Shown here one piece after another: positions 40,082 through 50,933 of a DNA stretch of 64,000 nt. The notes beneath the pieces were generated by a model, which was not told the origin of the DNA, searched no databases, and was given only the letters and a program-made list of their open reading frames with translations. Each line of letters starts with the position of its first letter. The stretch's first letter is position 1. The position numbers and the translations under genes are program-made. The DNA comes from Moraxella catarrhalis. GTDB lineage: Bacteria > Pseudomonadota > Gammaproteobacteria > Pseudomonadales > Moraxellaceae. The stretch is from the NCBI RefSeq assembly GCF_001632285.1, contig NZ_LWAH01000001.1, positions 125,144 through 189,143 of the forward strand, in the 5' to 3' direction.

Positions 40082-40858
40082 TTATCTGATGCCAATATAT
40101 GCCTGTATGTACTCGCCAAAGAGCAACACCACCCAAGCTGCCATAATAAGATATGGTCCAAAAGCAAACGCAGATGCCTTACCTTGGTGTCTTTGGATGA
40201 TGATGCCTGCCACCACACCCAACGCCGCAGCGATAAACACAATTATAGGCAGCTGCCATATACCAAGCCATGCCCCGCAAGCGGACAAAAGTTTGGCATC
40301 CCCAAGCCCCATGCCATCTTGTCGGCGTGCCAAACGATACAAGGCATTGATTAGCCAAAGTACCAAAAAACCAACGACCGCTCCAAAGATGGCATCTACA
40401 GGCGTGGTCAAAACCCCAAAGCCATTTGCCATCAAGCCAATCATGCCAAGTGGCAGCACAAGACGATCGGGCAGTAGTTGCACTCGATAGTCGATGCCTG
40501 CCAGCCCAAGACCAAACCACACAAAGATCACCGACAAAGCACCAATGATTGATATGCCTTGGATAGCCAGTGTACTGATGCTAAGCAAGGCACTAAGTGG
40601 CATCATAATGGCGTATAAATAGGCAGGTGCAACTTTTTGATGATAAGATGACCCAAAGCCTGTCAAAAGCTTATCTTGGGCATCGTCTAGGATGATGGGA
40701 TTAATCACCTGTATCATTTCTGCCTGCCATTCAAGCATCATTCGATAAGGTAGGGTATATATCAGATGGATAAGATAGCCGCCCACCCCTGCACCCAGTA
40801 GAGCAATTAGGGTGTACCATATCCAGTTGGGCATAGACGCCAATGATATTAAGGCCAT
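40082..40858 (-). CDS. pilD: Type IV prepilin leader peptidase, lacking the zinc CxxC motifs
   Basis: This 258-residue inner-membrane aspartyl peptidase (A24) cleaves and N-methylates type IV prepilins. The two catalytic Asp motifs are present: GIDYRVQLLPDRL and GMGLGDAKLLSACGAWLG. Several hydrophobic segments follow. The N-terminal cytoplasmic loop that normally carries two CxxC pairs (as in Pseudomonas PilD) has no cysteines at all, and the only Cys is in the ACGAWLG region. The start codon overlaps the pilC stop (TAATG), indicating translational coupling. Confidence 0.9.
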   Translation of the reverse strand: MALISLASMPNWIWYTLIALLGAGVGGYLIHLIYTLPYRMMLEWQAEMIQVINPIILDDAQDKLLTGFGSSYHQKVAPAYLYAIMMPLSALLSISTLAIQGISIIGALSVIFVWFGLGLAGIDYRVQLLPDRLVLPLGMIGLMANGFGVLTTPVDAIFGAVVGFLVLWLINALYRLARRQDGMGLGDAKLLSACGAWLGIWQLPIIVFIAAALGVVAGIIIQRHQGKASAFAFGPYLIMAAWVVLLFGEYIQAYIGIR

Positions 40859-42117
40859 TATGCCCCCATGCTCATATTAAATATTGGTAAGTACATCGCC
40901 AGTACAAGCCCACCGATGAGCACACCCATAACAATGATGATGGCAGGCTCAATCATGCCAATCAAAGCATCAATTTTATCTTTGACCTCTTTATCATGGT
41001 GTTTGGCAATTTGATCAAGCATCTCAGACAGCCTGCCTGAGGCTTCGCCCACCGTTACCATCTGCACACTCATGGGCGAAAACAGCTTGGTGTCTGCCAT
41101 GGCTTGACCCAACGGCGTGCCAGTTTTGACAGCTTTTGCAATCTGTTCACTGGCATCAAAAAATAGCACATGATGACAGGCTCGCCCCGCCAAAACAATA
41201 CTCTGTGCCAAAGGCACGCCTGAGCTAAATGTGGTGGATAATGTCTGAGCAAAACGCGCGCTACCAACCGCTTGGATGAGTTTGCCAAAAATGGGCAAAC
41301 CAAAAGCAGTGTTGGCACACCAAAGCCTTAGGCGTGTATTGGTTTTATAAAAATAAATAAACAGTCCAATGCTCGTTATCGCCACCAATAGTAGCTGCCA
41401 AAAATTTGCCGACAACCATTGTGACAGTGACAGCACCCACAGCGTGATGGTTGGTAGCTCATTGCCCATATTGCCAAAGCTTGCTGCAAAGCTTGGCACG
41501 ACTTTTAAAAGCATCACGGTGCTGACGATAAGTGAAGTCAGTGCGATGGCGGCAGGATAACGCAACGCTTGATTAAGCTGAGATTGGCGAAGTGCTTGTT
41601 GTTCAGCATGCTCAGCGGCTCGCTCAAGCATAATATCAAGCGTACCAGATTTTTCGCCAGCATCAATGAGCGCCAGTGCTAAACTGCCAAACTCTGGATG
41701 ACTGGCAATGGCTTGGGTGAAATTCTCTCCTTGCTCGATGCACTGCTTGATTTGGATGAGCTTGTTTGATAAGCGGCCGTTCGTTGTGGTCTTAGCAGCG
41801 ATATCTAGTGCGTCGGTCAAAACGACACCTGATGTTAAGAGTGTTGCCAAGGTACGAAGACCAAGCAAAATCTGCTTATTAGCAATGGGACGCTCAAAGT
41901 GCCACCGCGCTTGCTTGGCAGTCAGATGGATATGATAAAAGCCTTGTTTGCGTAGCCGTGCCTTTGCCAAGCTCATGTTATTGGCACTGATTTGACCGCT
42001 GACCGTTTTACCATCATAAGATTTGGCATGATAATCAAACATGAGCATTTTGGGCGATTTAGACAAGGTCTTATTTGTCATGCCTTGATTAGCCAAAGGT
42101 TTGTTTAATTTTTTCAT
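40858..42117 (-). CDS. pilC: Type IV pilus inner-membrane platform protein
   Basis: This 419-residue GspF-family protein forms the platform that couples the PilB motor to pilus growth. An N-terminal cytoplasmic segment is followed by two repeats of the T2SF domain (about residues 80-205 and 285-405), with hydrophobic segments at about 185-205, 235-255 and 390-410. The conserved string IEQGENFTQAI is present. It is between pilB and pilD in an operon. An upstream part of the N-terminus may be shorter if a later ATG is used (for example MSKSPKMLMFDYHAK region). Confidence 0.95.
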   Translation of the reverse strand: MKKLNKPLANQGMTNKTLSKSPKMLMFDYHAKSYDGKTVSGQISANNMSLAKARLRKQGFYHIHLTAKQARWHFERPIANKQILLGLRTLATLLTSGVVLTDALDIAAKTTTNGRLSNKLIQIKQCIEQGENFTQAIASHPEFGSLALALIDAGEKSGTLDIMLERAAEHAEQQALRQSQLNQALRYPAAIALTSLIVSTVMLLKVVPSFAASFGNMGNELPTITLWVLSLSQWLSANFWQLLLVAITSIGLFIYFYKTNTRLRLWCANTAFGLPIFGKLIQAVGSARFAQTLSTTFSSGVPLAQSIVLAGRACHHVLFFDASEQIAKAVKTGTPLGQAMADTKLFSPMSVQMVTVGEASGRLSEMLDQIAKHHDKEVKDKIDALIGMIEPAIIIVMGVLIGGLVLAMYLPIFNMSMGA

Positions 42118-42155
42118 TAAAAATGCGATTTATCCACAGTATGATGCACAGTGCT

Positions 42156-43832
42156 TTAGTGATTTAGCCATGATTCAGAGGTGACACGGTGCATCTCAGT
42201 GAGGCTAATTTGGCCGGTGAGTACTTTTTTGATGCCTGCTTGTCTAAGATTGTCATGGCCTTGGGTGCGTGCCAAAGCATCAATTTTGGCGGCAGATGCC
42301 TGCGTTAAAATCAATTCGGCCATGGGCGGCGTGATGGGTAATACCTCAAAGATGCCAATGCGTCCTTTGTGGCCATTTTTACATTTATGGCATCCGACAG
42401 GTGCGTACAGTGTTGGTTGTTTGGCGATATCTTGATCGCTAAACCCTGCCAAGCGTAATGCCTCATCGGGAATGGTGATGGGTTTTTTGCATTCATCGCA
42501 CAGTCGGCGAGCTAATCTTTGGGCGATGATTAGGCTTAAGCTGCTTGCCAAATGAAAAGATGGCACACCCATACTGTGCATACGCGTGATGGTATCACTG
42601 GCTGAATTGGTGTGCAGTGTTGATAACACCAAATGCCCCGTTTGAGCGGCGGTTGTGGCGATTTGGGCGGTGTCAGTATCACGAATTTCCCCAACCATAA
42701 TGACATCAGGGTCTTGGCGTAAAAATGCTCTGAGTGCATCGGCAAAATCCAGCTGTACTTTAGGATTAATATTGACTTGATTAATACCAGCCAAGTTAAT
42801 CTCAACAGGATCTTCACAGCTTAAAATATTAATTTCAGGCTGATTAAGACGCATCAAAGCTGTGTACAGCGAAACTGTCTTACCTGATCCTGTAGGACCT
42901 GTGACCAAAATCATGCCTTGAGGGCGTGATAGTGCATGAATAAATAACTGTTTTTGAGCATCGTCCATGCCAAGTGCATCTAGCCCAATGAGTGCCTGAG
43001 CAGAGTCCAGTAGCCTAAGTACGACCTTTTCACCATGTAAAGTAGGCAGTGTGCTGACACGAAAGTCCACCGATTGCCCATCTTGAGCATCAAATTTTAA
43101 GCGTCCATCTTGAGCACGGCGACGCTCAGCGATATCCAAATTTGCCATGACTTTGATATAAGAGGCAATCTGAGCGGCCATTGATTTGGGTGGATTGTGT
43201 ATCACTTGCATTACCCCATCAATACGAAAGCGAATGCGATAACTGGCATCATAAGGCTCAAAATGAATATCGGATGCTTTTAGGCGGATGGCATCGGTGA
43301 ATAACTTATTGACAAAGCCTACGGTGGGGGCGTCATCTGTTGTAGCTTGGGAGTTTGACCCTATTTTTTGGGTATCCTCAAAAGTATCTGTATCTAAATA
43401 TAGCCTATCTAATAAGGCAGATAGCTTATCTTCTTCAACCAGCATAGGTCGGATCTGACGGCGTGCATGAAAACGCATGGCCCCAATGGCATCTTTATCG
43501 GTGGCATCGCTCATAGCTAAGGTCAGCGTGTGCTTATCACAGCTTAAAGGTAGCATTCGATATTTAATAAATAATGCAGGGTCTAGGCCTGTTTCAACGA
43601 CTTGGCTAAGCTGACTGGGCGGCTCATAAATGGGTAAGTTGTAGCTTAAACTTTGGATGTGCAAAAGCTTGGCGGCATCAATGAGTCCGCTTGCGACCAA
43701 ATGCTGAACAAATGAGCGTTGCAAATTTTTGGCATCAGTGGCAGCTTTTGATAAGGCATCTTCTGTCATCAGCTGATGTTGTAAGATTAGGGGGGCAAGT
43801 GATGGCAGGACGGCGGTCATGGGTGGCATCAA
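42156..43832 (-). CDS. pilB: Type IV pilus assembly ATPase
   Basis: This 558-residue hexameric ATPase powers pilus extension. The N-terminal MshEN domain (about 1-150) precedes the core with Walker [13 protein letters not shown] (about residue 313), the Asp box, Walker B MVGEIRDTDTA and the His box GHLVLSTLHTNSA. A four-Cys zinc site (CDECKK and CHKCKN) lies at about residues 450-485. It heads the pilBCD-coaE cluster. Divergent from the Bcr/CflA gene, with 140 bases between. Confidence 0.96.
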   Translation of the reverse strand: MMPPMTAVLPSLAPLILQHQLMTEDALSKAATDAKNLQRSFVQHLVASGLIDAAKLLHIQSLSYNLPIYEPPSQLSQVVETGLDPALFIKYRMLPLSCDKHTLTLAMSDATDKDAIGAMRFHARRQIRPMLVEEDKLSALLDRLYLDTDTFEDTQKIGSNSQATTDDAPTVGFVNKLFTDAIRLKASDIHFEPYDASYRIRFRIDGVMQVIHNPPKSMAAQIASYIKVMANLDIAERRRAQDGRLKFDAQDGQSVDFRVSTLPTLHGEKVVLRLLDSAQALIGLDALGMDDAQKQLFIHALSRPQGMILVTGPTGSGKTVSLYTALMRLNQPEINILSCEDPVEINLAGINQVNINPKVQLDFADALRAFLRQDPDVIMVGEIRDTDTAQIATTAAQTGHLVLSTLHTNSASDTITRMHSMGVPSFHLASSLSLIIAQRLARRLCDECKKPITIPDEALRLAGFSDQDIAKQPTLYAPVGCHKCKNGHKGRIGIFEVLPITPPMAELILTQASAAKIDALARTQGHDNLRQAGIKKVLTGQISLTEMHRVTSESWLNH

Positions 43833-43974
43833 TTAAAGAAAAGAACGAAGGTTATTTTTATCAAAAATAAGCAGGGCTTGCAAGATATTTTGCAAATGAA
43901 TAAAAATTAAAATAAACATACCTATGATACAATAATCAGTTTTATAACAAACCCATACATAATGATAGTTTAAA

Positions 43975-45198
43975 ATGACCATAACAAACAACCAAGAGAC
44001 AAAATTTCCCGTGCTTTGGGTGATGATGCTGGGCGTGATGATTGCCATCGGACCTTTATCGATTGATATGTATTTGCCAGCTTTTCCGAGTATGGCAGAA
44101 GATTTTGGCGTCAATGTCGGTACGATTGCCAAATCTGTGCCAGCGTATTTTTTGGGATTGGTGTTTGGGCAGCTGTTTTATGGACCATTTAGCGACCGTA
44201 TTGGGCGAGTACGCCCATTATACTTGGGCATGAGCATTTTTATCATCGCATCAATCATCTGTGCAACAACCAATAACGAATATGCGCTATTTATTGCAAG
44301 AACCTTACAAGCACTTGGTGCCTGTGTGACGACAGTCGTCACACGAGCCGCCATTCGTGATACGCTCAATCCAGTGCAGTCAGCCCGTGCTTTTAGTTTG
44401 ATGGTGCTTGTGATGGGTGTTGCACCGATTTTGGCACCAAGTTTGGGTGCATTAATCTTAAAAGTAGCAGATTGGCATGGCATATTTTGGTTTTTGGCAA
44501 GTTTTGGGGTGCTAAATTTATTATTAACCAAATGCTTCTTAAAAGAAACCCTAAAGCCTGAAAACCGCAATACTCGCCCGATGTCTGAAAGCTTTGGGCA
44601 ATATTTTGGTTTGATGAAAGACCGTACTTTTATGTTGCCTGCAGTCGCATCAGGGTTGCTTCAAGGTGCGTTTTTTATTTATTTGTCAATTTCAAGTGAG
44701 CTGTTTATGGTGAATTATCAGCTGACAGAGCATCAATTTGCCATCGCTTTTGGGGTGAATGCGTTTGGGTTTATTGCATTGACGCAGGTGAACCAATTTT
44801 TAACCAAGCGTTTTCATTTGGTAAATCTACTACGCACAGGGGCAGTCATTCAGTTGGCGGCAGCTGGTGTCTTATTGATATTGGGGCTTATTTTTGGCGG
44901 TAAAGCAAGTTTTTATTGGGTATTTGCCAGTCTGTTTATTTGTATTGCAGGACTTGGTTTGACACAGCCAAATGCAACTGCCATTGCTTTGGCGTTTCAA
45001 AAAAAGCGTGCAGGCTTGGCAAGTGCATTACAAGGCGCATTGCAGTTTTCGGTAGGTATTTTTGGCGGTCTGCTGATTGGTTTATTTGAGTTAGATCCTG
45101 TTACCCGCCTTGGTATCACGACCAGCATTTTGGTAGTGGTGGGTACTTTTTTGGTATTTTATATCAATCCAAAGCTTGATTTATCTCGCCTAGACTGA
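43975..45198 (+). CDS. Bcr/CflA family multidrug efflux MFS transporter
   Basis: This 407-residue protein has about twelve transmembrane helices and the typical Bcr/CflA opening GPLSIDMYLPAFPSMAEDF. Motif A of the drug:H+ antiporters appears after TM2 (YGPFSDRIGRVRPLYLG), and RAAIRDTL and the TM5 antiporter motif region VMGVAPILAPSLGALI follow. It would export drugs or small metabolites across the inner membrane. The substrate is unknown. Monocistronic. Confidence 0.9.
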   Translation: MTITNNQETKFPVLWVMMLGVMIAIGPLSIDMYLPAFPSMAEDFGVNVGTIAKSVPAYFLGLVFGQLFYGPFSDRIGRVRPLYLGMSIFIIASIICATTNNEYALFIARTLQALGACVTTVVTRAAIRDTLNPVQSARAFSLMVLVMGVAPILAPSLGALILKVADWHGIFWFLASFGVLNLLLTKCFLKETLKPENRNTRPMSESFGQYFGLMKDRTFMLPAVASGLLQGAFFIYLSISSELFMVNYQLTEHQFAIAFGVNAFGFIALTQVNQFLTKRFHLVNLLRTGAVIQLAAAGVLLILGLIFGGKASFYWVFASLFICIAGLGLTQPNATAIALAFQKKRAGLASALQGALQFSVGIFGGLLIGLFELDPVTRLGITTSILVVVGTFLVFYINPKLDLSRLD

Positions 45199-45295
45199 GT
45201 GCTTTTTAAGGTGCGATTAAGCCCAAAATAATCTTGATATTGGGGATGAAATTTTCGTTCCTTGTTTGATTTACCTAAAATATTGCCTTAAAATC

Positions 45296-45304
45296 TGTTA
45301 TAAT
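45296..45304 (+). promoter_or_regulatory. Extended -10 promoter of purL
   Basis: TGTTATAAT is an extended -10 element (TG, one base, perfect TATAAT), 64 bases before the purL start. No good -35 hexamer is seen, which fits extended -10 promoters. Confidence 0.5.
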
Positions 45305-45367
45305 AAAAGACATTTATTTTTGATACCATTGCCACCTTTTTGGCGTCTTTAGCAAAGGGTAACCACC

Positions 45368-48300
45368 ATGATGAGCACCATCGCAGGCTTGGAGTTTTTG
45401 ACAGATTTTCAAGCACAAAAATTAGCCGACCAACTCAAACAAAAAGCTGGGCTAAATATTTATACCTTGAGCAGTCAGCAAGTTTATGTGTTTGATACAC
45501 CGCTGTCAGAATCTGACCATCAAAAGGCGATTGATTTATTAAACCAAGGTCAAACGCCCAGCCTAAAGACCGCTGATGATACACAAATTCAAGTGGTGGT
45601 TGCACCTCGTTTTGGGACAATCAGCCCTTGGGCATCTAAAGCAACAGATATTTTTAATAACTGTGGTGTCACTATTGGGCGAGTTGAGCGTGTCATTGTG
45701 TATACACTTACAGGCGAGAATTTGCCCAAGCGTTTGCCTGCCATCGCTGAATCAATTTTACATGACCGTATGACCCAAAGCCTTGTCTATGAGCTATCGG
45801 ATGTGTCGGTTTTGTTTGTTGATGGCGAACCTGCCCACTTGAGCGTGGTTGATATTTTGGGCATGGGTAAAGATGCTTTAGTACAAGCAAATGCTGAATA
45901 TGGTTTTGCATTATCCGACCAAGATATGACATATTTGGTGGAAAATTTCACCAAGTTGGGTCGTAACCCAACAGATGTTGAGTTGATGATGTTTGCTCAA
46001 GCCAATTCAGAACATTGCCGTCATAAAATCTTTAATGCTGAATGGACGGTAGATGGCGAGGTGCAGCCTAAGTCTTTATTTAAGATGATTCGTAACACGC
46101 ATGAACAAAATCCAGAGGGTATCTTATCGGCTTATAAAGATAATGCCGCTGTCATGGAGGGTTTTGTGGCAGAGCGTTTTTATCCCACCAAAACGACCGA
46201 AGGCAATGCCCAATATGGGTTTCATCAAGAGCAAATTGACATCTTGATGAAGGTTGAAACCCATAATCACCCAACCGCCATTGCCCCATTTGCAGGTGCA
46301 GCAACGGGTGCAGGTGGTGAGATTCGTGATGAGGGTGCAACAGGTCGTGGCGGTAAGCCTAAAGCAGGTTTGACAGGATTTAGTGTTTCGCATTTACATC
46401 TACCGACGATGCCTGAAAAATGGGAAACAACAGGGCAGGTATCGGCCGTCAGTTATGGCAAGCCTTCTCGTATGGCATCGGCACTGGATATTATGATTGA
46501 AGGGCCGTTGGGTGGTGCAGCATTTGCCAATGAGTTCGGTCGCCCTAATTTAAATGGTTATTTTCGTACCTTTCAGCTAGATATCTCTGATCATCAAGAT
46601 GGTAGCCAAATGCGTGGTTATCACAAGCCTATTATGATTGCAGGTGGCTATGGTAACATCAAGCGTGACTTGGTTCAAAAAAATGCCATCCAAGAGGGGG
46701 ATTTGTTGATTGTATTGGGTGGACCTGCCATGCAGATTGGTTTGGGTGGCGGTGCTGCCAGTTCGGTTGATAGTGGTAAACTTGATGAGGGCTTAGATTT
46801 TGCTTCTGTACAGCGTGATAATGCTGAGATGGAACGCCGTTGTCAAGAGGTGATTGATACCTGCTGGGCGATGACCAAAGATGGTATGGATGCCAACCCA
46901 ATCATCTCAATCCATGATGTCGGTGCTGGCGGATTGTCCAACGCCATGCCAGAGCTGGTCGATGATCATGAACTTGGGGCACATCTGAATTTACGCAAAG
47001 TCCCTTCGCTTGAGGCAGGTATGTCACCCATGGCAATTTGGTCAAATGAAGCACAAGAGCGTTATGTGCTTGCCATTCGCCCTGAAAGTGAGGCACTGTT
47101 TGACAGCATTTGTAGCCGTGAGCGTTGCCCTTATGCCATTTTAGGCACAGCAACCACAGTGCGTCAACTGATCGTTGATGATAGCTTGCTTCCAGAGCGT
47201 CCTGTGGATATGCCGATGCAGGTTTTATTGGGCGGCACCCCCAAAATGAAGCGAAGCTTTAATCGTACCGAATTCGCCCTTAAGCCCTTGGATACAGCTT
47301 CGGTGAATATCAAAGACAGCATTAAAGATGTGTTGCGTCATCCCACAGTTGCCAGCAAGTCTTTTTTAATCTCTATCGGCGACCGCTCGATTACAGGTAT
47401 GGTTACCCAAGATCAATATGTTGGTCGTTATCAGGTGCCTGTCGCAGATTGTGCGGTTACTAGTACCGCCTTAAATGCTATCACAGGTGAGGCCATGGCA
47501 ATGGGTGAGCGTGCACCTGTTGCACTCATCAACCCAGCAGCTTCTGCACGCTTAGCAGTCGCTGAAGCGGTGACGAATATTGCCTCAGCCCGCATTGATA
47601 AAATCAGCGACATTACTTTGTCTGCTAACTGGATGGCCGCTTGTGGCGATGAAAAAGAAGATGCAGCATTGTTTGATGCGGTTCATGCGGTGGGCGAAGA
47701 GCTATGCCCAGCACTTGGTATTGCCATTCCAGTGGGCAAAGACAGCTTATCGATGAAAGCAGTTTGGGGCGAAGATGGTGTTGAAAAATCAGTTACCTCA
47801 CCGATGAGTCTGATTATTACAGCCTTTGCCCCTGTTCAAGATGTGTCAGGTACACTCACCGCCGCCTTAAATAATACCGATTCGGCATTGTATCGCATTG
47901 ACTTGTCATCAGGTAAATTGCGTTTGGGTGGCTCAATTTTGGCGCAAACATTAAATCAGCTGGGCTGTGATTGTCCAGATTTGGAGCGACCAGAGGATTT
48001 GGCCAATTTCTTTGCTTTTATTCAGGCGGCAGCAAAAGCAGGCGTCATTCAAGCTTATCATGACATTGGTGATGGTGGTTTAATTGCTTCGGTGGCAGAG
48101 ATGCAGTTTGCCAGTCGTATGGCGATTACCCTTGCACTGAGTGATGAAAATTTGCTCGGTCAGTTATTTGCTGAGGAGCTGGGTGCTGTGGTTCAAGTAT
48201 TGCCTGATGATGTGCCAGCATTTGTTGATTTGGCCAAAACGCATGGCGTTAGTGAGTTTGTCAGCTTAATTGGTCAAGCCAAAACAACCCCAGCAGGCGG

Positions 48301-49312
48301 TGCTGGTCTTGATGTGTTAAGCATTACCACACCAAGTCAGACATTGTCTTTTACTCGTAGCGAGCTTCAAAAACAGTGGACAAAAGTTAGCCATGCCATC
48401 CAAAGTTTGCGTGATAATCCAATCTGTGCCGATCAAGAGTTTGCTTTAATTGATGATATTAATCATCATGGCTTGATTGCCGATGCTAATTATGATTTGG
48501 ATTTGGCGGTAGAAGCTCCTTATGTCAATAGCCGTACTACCCAGCCAAAAGTTGCCATCTTGCGTGAGCAAGGCGTTAATGGACATCTAGAGATGGGTGC
48601 AGGTTTTGTGCGTGCAGGTTTTGATGCCATTGATGTGCATATGAGCGATCTGATGAGTGGACGAATTAACCTGCGTGATTTTGAGGGTTTGGTGGCATGT
48701 GGCGGTTTTAGTTACGGTGATGTGCTGGGTGCAGGTTCTGGCTGGGCAAACTCAATATTATTTCATGATGAGATGCGGATGCAGTTTGCCAGATTCTTCC
48801 ATCGCCCCGAAACTTTTGCCCTAGGCGTCTGTAATGGCTGCCAGATGATGAGCCAGCTAAAAGACTTGATGGTTGGTGCTGAGAGTTTCCCTCGTTTTAT
48901 TGCCAATAAATCTGCTCGTTTTGAGGCGCGCACAGTGAATGTACGGATTGAGCGTACCAAATCTGTATTGCTCAAAGGGATGCAAGATAGCATTCTGCCT
49001 GTCGCTATTGCCCACGGTGAGGGTTATGCCAATTTAGATGATAAATCGATGGCAGACCTAACTTATCATGGTCAAATCGCACTTCGTTATGTTGATAGCC
49101 AAGGCAATCCAACTGAGCATTATCCACTAAACCCCAATGGCTCACCGCAGGGCATCACGGGCATTTGTAGTAATGATGGCCGTGTTACTTTAATGATGCC
49201 ACATCCTGAGCGTACCCTACGCGCCGTAAATCACTCTTGGAAGCCTGATGAATGGACCAATGATGGTGCATGGATGCGATTATTCCGTAATGCACGCGCA
49301 TTTTTGCGTTAA
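45368..49312 (+). CDS. purL: Phosphoribosylformylglycinamidine synthase
   Basis: This 1314-residue single-chain FGAM synthase of purine synthesis converts FGAR to FGAM with glutamine. The N-terminal domain is followed by the two ATP-grasp-like halves ([18 protein letters not shown] motif near residue 215, [21 protein letters not shown] near 310) and the C-terminal glutaminase with nucleophile Cys in GVCNGCQMM, and HGEG and HPERT. The size fits the large gammaproteobacterial type. The tandem ATGATG start leaves one residue uncertain. Ends at a strong terminator. Confidence 0.97.
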   Translation: MMSTIAGLEFLTDFQAQKLADQLKQKAGLNIYTLSSQQVYVFDTPLSESDHQKAIDLLNQGQTPSLKTADDTQIQVVVAPRFGTISPWASKATDIFNNCGVTIGRVERVIVYTLTGENLPKRLPAIAESILHDRMTQSLVYELSDVSVLFVDGEPAHLSVVDILGMGKDALVQANAEYGFALSDQDMTYLVENFTKLGRNPTDVELMMFAQANSEHCRHKIFNAEWTVDGEVQPKSLFKMIRNTHEQNPEGILSAYKDNAAVMEGFVAERFYPTKTTEGNAQYGFHQEQIDILMKVETHNHPTAIAPFAGAATGAGGEIRDEGATGRGGKPKAGLTGFSVSHLHLPTMPEKWETTGQVSAVSYGKPSRMASALDIMIEGPLGGAAFANEFGRPNLNGYFRTFQLDISDHQDGSQMRGYHKPIMIAGGYGNIKRDLVQKNAIQEGDLLIVLGGPAMQIGLGGGAASSVDSGKLDEGLDFASVQRDNAEMERRCQEVIDTCWAMTKDGMDANPIISIHDVGAGGLSNAMPELVDDHELGAHLNLRKVPSLEAGMSPMAIWSNEAQERYVLAIRPESEALFDSICSRERCPYAILGTATTVRQLIVDDSLLPERPVDMPMQVLLGGTPKMKRSFNRTEFALKPLDTASVNIKDSIKDVLRHPTVASKSFLISIGDRSITGMVTQDQYVGRYQVPVADCAVTSTALNAITGEAMAMGERAPVALINPAASARLAVAEAVTNIASARIDKISDITLSANWMAACGDEKEDAALFDAVHAVGEELCPALGIAIPVGKDSLSMKAVWGEDGVEKSVTSPMSLIITAFAPVQDVSGTLTAALNNTDSALYRIDLSSGKLRLGGSILAQTLNQLGCDCPDLERPEDLANFFAFIQAAAKAGVIQAYHDIGDGGLIASVAEMQFASRMAITLALSDENLLGQLFAEELGAVVQVLPDDVPAFVDLAKTHGVSEFVSLIGQAKTTPAGGAGLDVLSITTPSQTLSFTRSELQKQWTKVSHAIQSLRDNPICADQEFALIDDINHHGLIADANYDLDLAVEAPYVNSRTTQPKVAILREQGVNGHLEMGAGFVRAGFDAIDVHMSDLMSGRINLRDFEGLVACGGFSYGDVLGAGSGWANSILFHDEMRMQFARFFHRPETFALGVCNGCQMMSQLKDLMVGAESFPRFIANKSARFEARTVNVRIERTKSVLLKGMQDSILPVAIAHGEGYANLDDKSMADLTYHGQIALRYVDSQGNPTEHYPLNPNGSPQGITGICSNDGRVTLMMPHPERTLRAVNHSWKPDEWTNDGAWMRLFRNARAFLR

Positions 49313-49336
49313 TTTGGCTTATGTCGACATGACTTC

Positions 49337-49366
49337 AACCCCAAATCGATATGATTTGGGGTTTTT
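49337..49366 (+). terminator. Terminator of purL
   Basis: AACCCCAAATC and GATTTGGGGTT form an 11-bp stem with a T-run, 24 bases after the stop. Confidence 0.85.
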
Positions 49367-49593
49367 AGATAGATTTGCCAAGCATCTAAACACGGATAGA
49401 TTGCCATTTTTGAAACAAATTGTAACAAATGAATGCTGTAATTGTTTAAATACGCTGATGGCTATAAATAATATGCTTTATAATTATTGCTGCGTCTTAA
49501 ATTGACTAAACAACTTGGGATTATCATGACTGGCTGGTGCAGCAGTATAACTGTGCATGATAAAGTGTGAAATTTGCCCTGATAGGAATACTT

Positions 49594-50865
49594 ATGGAAA
49601 TTACTTTAAATGGCTACTATACGCTGATTTTAGCGACGCTGGTATTATTACTGGGGCGTCTTTTGGTCAAGAAAATTAAGTTTTTGGGGGATTTTAATAT
49701 TCCTGAGCCGGTTGCAGGCGGTTTAATTGCAGCGGTGATTGTCTATTGCCTAAATTGGTTTTTTGGGTATAGCTTTATTTTTCAAAAAGAGTTACAAACA
49801 GCATGTATGTTGATGTTTTTTGCATCCATCGGTTTATCGGCAGATTTTGGACGCTTAAAAGCAGGCGGTAAGCCATTAATTATCTTTTTATTTGTGGTAT
49901 CAGGATTTATTTTACTTCAAGACGCAGTTGGCGTCGGCTTAGCCAGTGCCTTGGGCCTAGATCCTTTGCTGGGATTGGTTGCAGGTTCAGTATCTTTGAC
50001 AGGGGGTCACGGTACAGCAGGTGCTTGGGGTTATACTTTTGAGGATAAATATGGTGTTGTTGGTGCAACCACCTTAGGCATTGCGTGTGCAACCTATGGC
50101 TTGGTGGCAGGGGGTATTATCGGTGGACCTGTGGCTAAGCGTTTGACCAACAAGCTTGGCATCAAACCAACAGCCCATGCAGTCAGCCCATCTAAGATGG
50201 AGCAATTGGCAAATGACCAGTCATTATACAACACCACGCACAACCTTGATGATGATACTGCACACAAACAAATGTTTGAGCGACCTGATAATATTCGCTT
50301 GATTACAGCAAGCTCAGCCATCGAAACTTTGGCATTATTTGCTGCGTGTTTGGCATTTGCAGACATTATGACAGGTGTTGCAAAAGATACTTGGTTTGAG
50401 CTACCGACCTTTGTTTGGGCGTTATTTGGCGGTGTCGTCATTCGTAATATTTTAACCACTTTCTTTAATTTTGATATGTTTGATCGTGCCATCGATGTAT
50501 TTGGTAATGCAGCGTTATCACTGTTTTTGGCGATGGCTTTATTATCACTCAAACTGTGGGAGTTGACTGGTTTGGCAGGCCCTGTCTTGATTATCTTGGC
50601 AGCACAAACTTTGGCGATGATTGGCTATGCGTATTTTATTACTTTTCGTACGATGGGCAAAGATTATGATGCTGCTGTTTTGGCGGCGGGTCATTGTGGA
50701 TTTGGTCTTGGTGCAACACCGACCGCCATTGCCAATATGCAAGCCATCACCGATCGCTATATCCCATCACATAAGGCATTTTTGATTGTGCCGATGGTGG
50801 GTGCTTTTTTTGTGGATCTTGTGAATGCAACCATTTTACAAGCTTTTCTTCGTGTGTTTGGTTGA
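49594..50865 (+). CDS. gltS: Sodium/glutamate symporter
   Basis: This 423-residue inner-membrane transporter takes up glutamate with Na+. It has the two repeated halves of the family, with re-entrant loop motifs GSVSLTGGHGTAGAWG (about residue 130) and AAGHCGFGLGATPTAIANM (about 370), and hydrophobic segments throughout. The ATG at 49594 is chosen over an upstream GTG at 49567 because ATAGGA lies just before it. The central cytoplasmic loop (about residues 200-245) is hydrophilic. Followed by a terminator. Confidence 0.93.
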   Translation: MEITLNGYYTLILATLVLLLGRLLVKKIKFLGDFNIPEPVAGGLIAAVIVYCLNWFFGYSFIFQKELQTACMLMFFASIGLSADFGRLKAGGKPLIIFLFVVSGFILLQDAVGVGLASALGLDPLLGLVAGSVSLTGGHGTAGAWGYTFEDKYGVVGATTLGIACATYGLVAGGIIGGPVAKRLTNKLGIKPTAHAVSPSKMEQLANDQSLYNTTHNLDDDTAHKQMFERPDNIRLITASSAIETLALFAACLAFADIMTGVAKDTWFELPTFVWALFGGVVIRNILTTFFNFDMFDRAIDVFGNAALSLFLAMALLSLKLWELTGLAGPVLIILAAQTLAMIGYAYFITFRTMGKDYDAAVLAAGHCGFGLGATPTAIANMQAITDRYIPSHKAFLIVPMVGAFFVDLVNATILQAFLRVFG

Positions 50866-50889
50866 TTGAATCACAAAACATCTGCCTAT

Positions 50890-50920
50890 AAAAATCCCAA
50901 GCACATCGCTTGGGATTTTT
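50890..50920. terminator. Bidirectional terminator between gltS and argA
   Basis: AAAAATCCCAAGC and GCTTGGGATTTTT form a 13-bp stem, with A- and T-runs on both sides, between two convergent genes. Confidence 0.85.
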
Positions 50921-50933
50921 ATTGATACATCAA

